Below, piece by piece: positions 63,234 through 64,000 of a stretch of 64,000 bases of DNA; within the stretch, counting starts at the first letter, position 1, and every line of letters starts with the position of its first letter. A program made the translations under genes and the position numbers. Under the pieces are notes generated by a model that saw nothing but the letters and a program-made list of their open reading frames with translations, did not search any database and had not been told where the DNA came from. Origin of the DNA: Isoperla grammatica (lineage: Eukaryota > Arthropoda > Insecta > Plecoptera > Perlodidae). The DNA lies in NCBI GenBank assembly GCA_945910005.1, contig CAMDTW010000298.1, forward strand, positions 1 to 64,000, read 5' to 3'.

Positions 63234-64000
63234 CTCAAGTTTTACCTTTTGCAAGCAGTGTATAGAAAACAAATGTATTTAAGAAAAACAACTTCAAATT
63301 TATTGAAACAAAAACATCTTTGATAAACATAAATGTATTATACCATTGTACAGCCATTGCTAAAGGTTTTTGTATTTAATCGTTTAGCATAAGTTATACG
63401 AGAGGGAGGTTATGCTATTTAAAATCTGTTTCACATAGTTGTAATCACTGTAACTCTGAGATGCATTTAAAGCAATACTGTGAACAATCACATATAGTTG
63501 GGTCAAAGTAAGTATTCTGATGCTTACGACACAGCCAAGCCCAAACCTGATCCCTACCATCTAATCTAAACAAGTCCATTGTGGTTTATTTCAAACCTTT
63601 TGTTGGTTACCTGTAACGGTTGGTGTGGACAAACCACCTGTGCACTTGACTAAGCTGAACCATGAATTTACGAATGTGTGAAAGAACGCCAGGTTTCTGC
63701 TGATTTTCTTTCAATTGACGCGGTTGAAAGGGGCAGTATACAATGACCTGAGATCGGTATGCAAATACTTACGTTGGGGCTATAGTTGTGTTTAGTGTTG
63801 CATTCCTCACAATGCCAGAGAAGACCCAACACCTAAAAAATAAAACTTTTTATTATTCACAGTTATAGAGACAAAAATCAACCATTTTTAATAAAAGGCT
63901 GGCAATGTACATTAAATGAACTCAAGGGTCCAGCGTCCTGATAAATACACAATATATACGATTTTACAAAACCAATTTTAACTATTAAAATTAATATTAC
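63166..64000. other. Intergenic, with a (TA)n run
   Basis: (TA)n at about 63201-63228 follows the right Penelope end. Nothing else is recognised up to the window edge. Confidence 0.45.

Overview
This is a window of animal nuclear DNA, most likely from an arthropod and probably an insect. It is AT-rich, intron-type splice signals are present, operons are absent, and more than half of the sequence is transposable elements or tandem repeats. The arthropod call rests on the element mix: an R1-group LINE remnant, a CsRn1-type Ty3/gypsy element with a tRNA-Trp primer site, a Dong/R4-type LINE, Penelope-like elements and hAT/foldback MITEs. The species cannot be told from the sequence.

Only one host gene is well supported. 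It is a large minus-strand NACHT-NTPase/ankyrin gene (coding exon 5752-9514) whose 3' ankyrin array (3429-5791, eleven 222-bp units) is broken by three frameshifts and two nonsense codons. Its first coding exon lies outside the large exon, because the reading frame opens through a 3' splice acceptor at 9515. A second, weak host or transposon exon candidate lies at 49266-49422 (minus).

Layout: 1-3428 holds a diverged duplication and a 60-bp minisatellite. 3429-9531 is the NACHT-ankyrin gene. 9540-12945 is a minisatellite-headed interspersed repeat (copy 1). 12951-17022 holds a hairpin MITE, a 148-bp tandem triplet and a tandemly duplicated ~1.4-kb element. 17560-20375 is a 5'-truncated R1-like LINE with a purine-rich 3' region and poly(A). 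20485-22309 plus 36890-37315 is copy 2 of the interspersed repeat, split by a ~14.6-kb insertion. That insertion (22310-36889) looks like a giant foldback element: inverted termini and two arms made of ~63-bp tandem units in opposite orientation. It carries its own nested insertions: a 1.8-kb palindromic element, a 1.3-kb LTR-like element, and a TIR element that in turn contains a complete, apparently intact CsRn1-type retrotransposon (30399-34905).

37316-40268 is mostly unannotated sequence with microsatellites. 40270-53615 is a second nested complex: (TTA)n tracts serving as LINE tails, an intact 1169-codon Dong/R4-like LINE inside a (TTA)n tract, a second Dong 3' fragment split by an 842-bp TIR element, and one Jockey/CR1-like LINE copy apparently split by a 5.6-kb insertion. 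55440-57860 is a third LINE remnant (minus) carrying a hAT-type MITE with an 8-bp target duplication. 58627-63165 is a head-to-head inverted pair of Penelope-like elements with equal 2152-bp arms and a shared frameshift at the catalytic YxDD motif. The rest has no recognisable gene.
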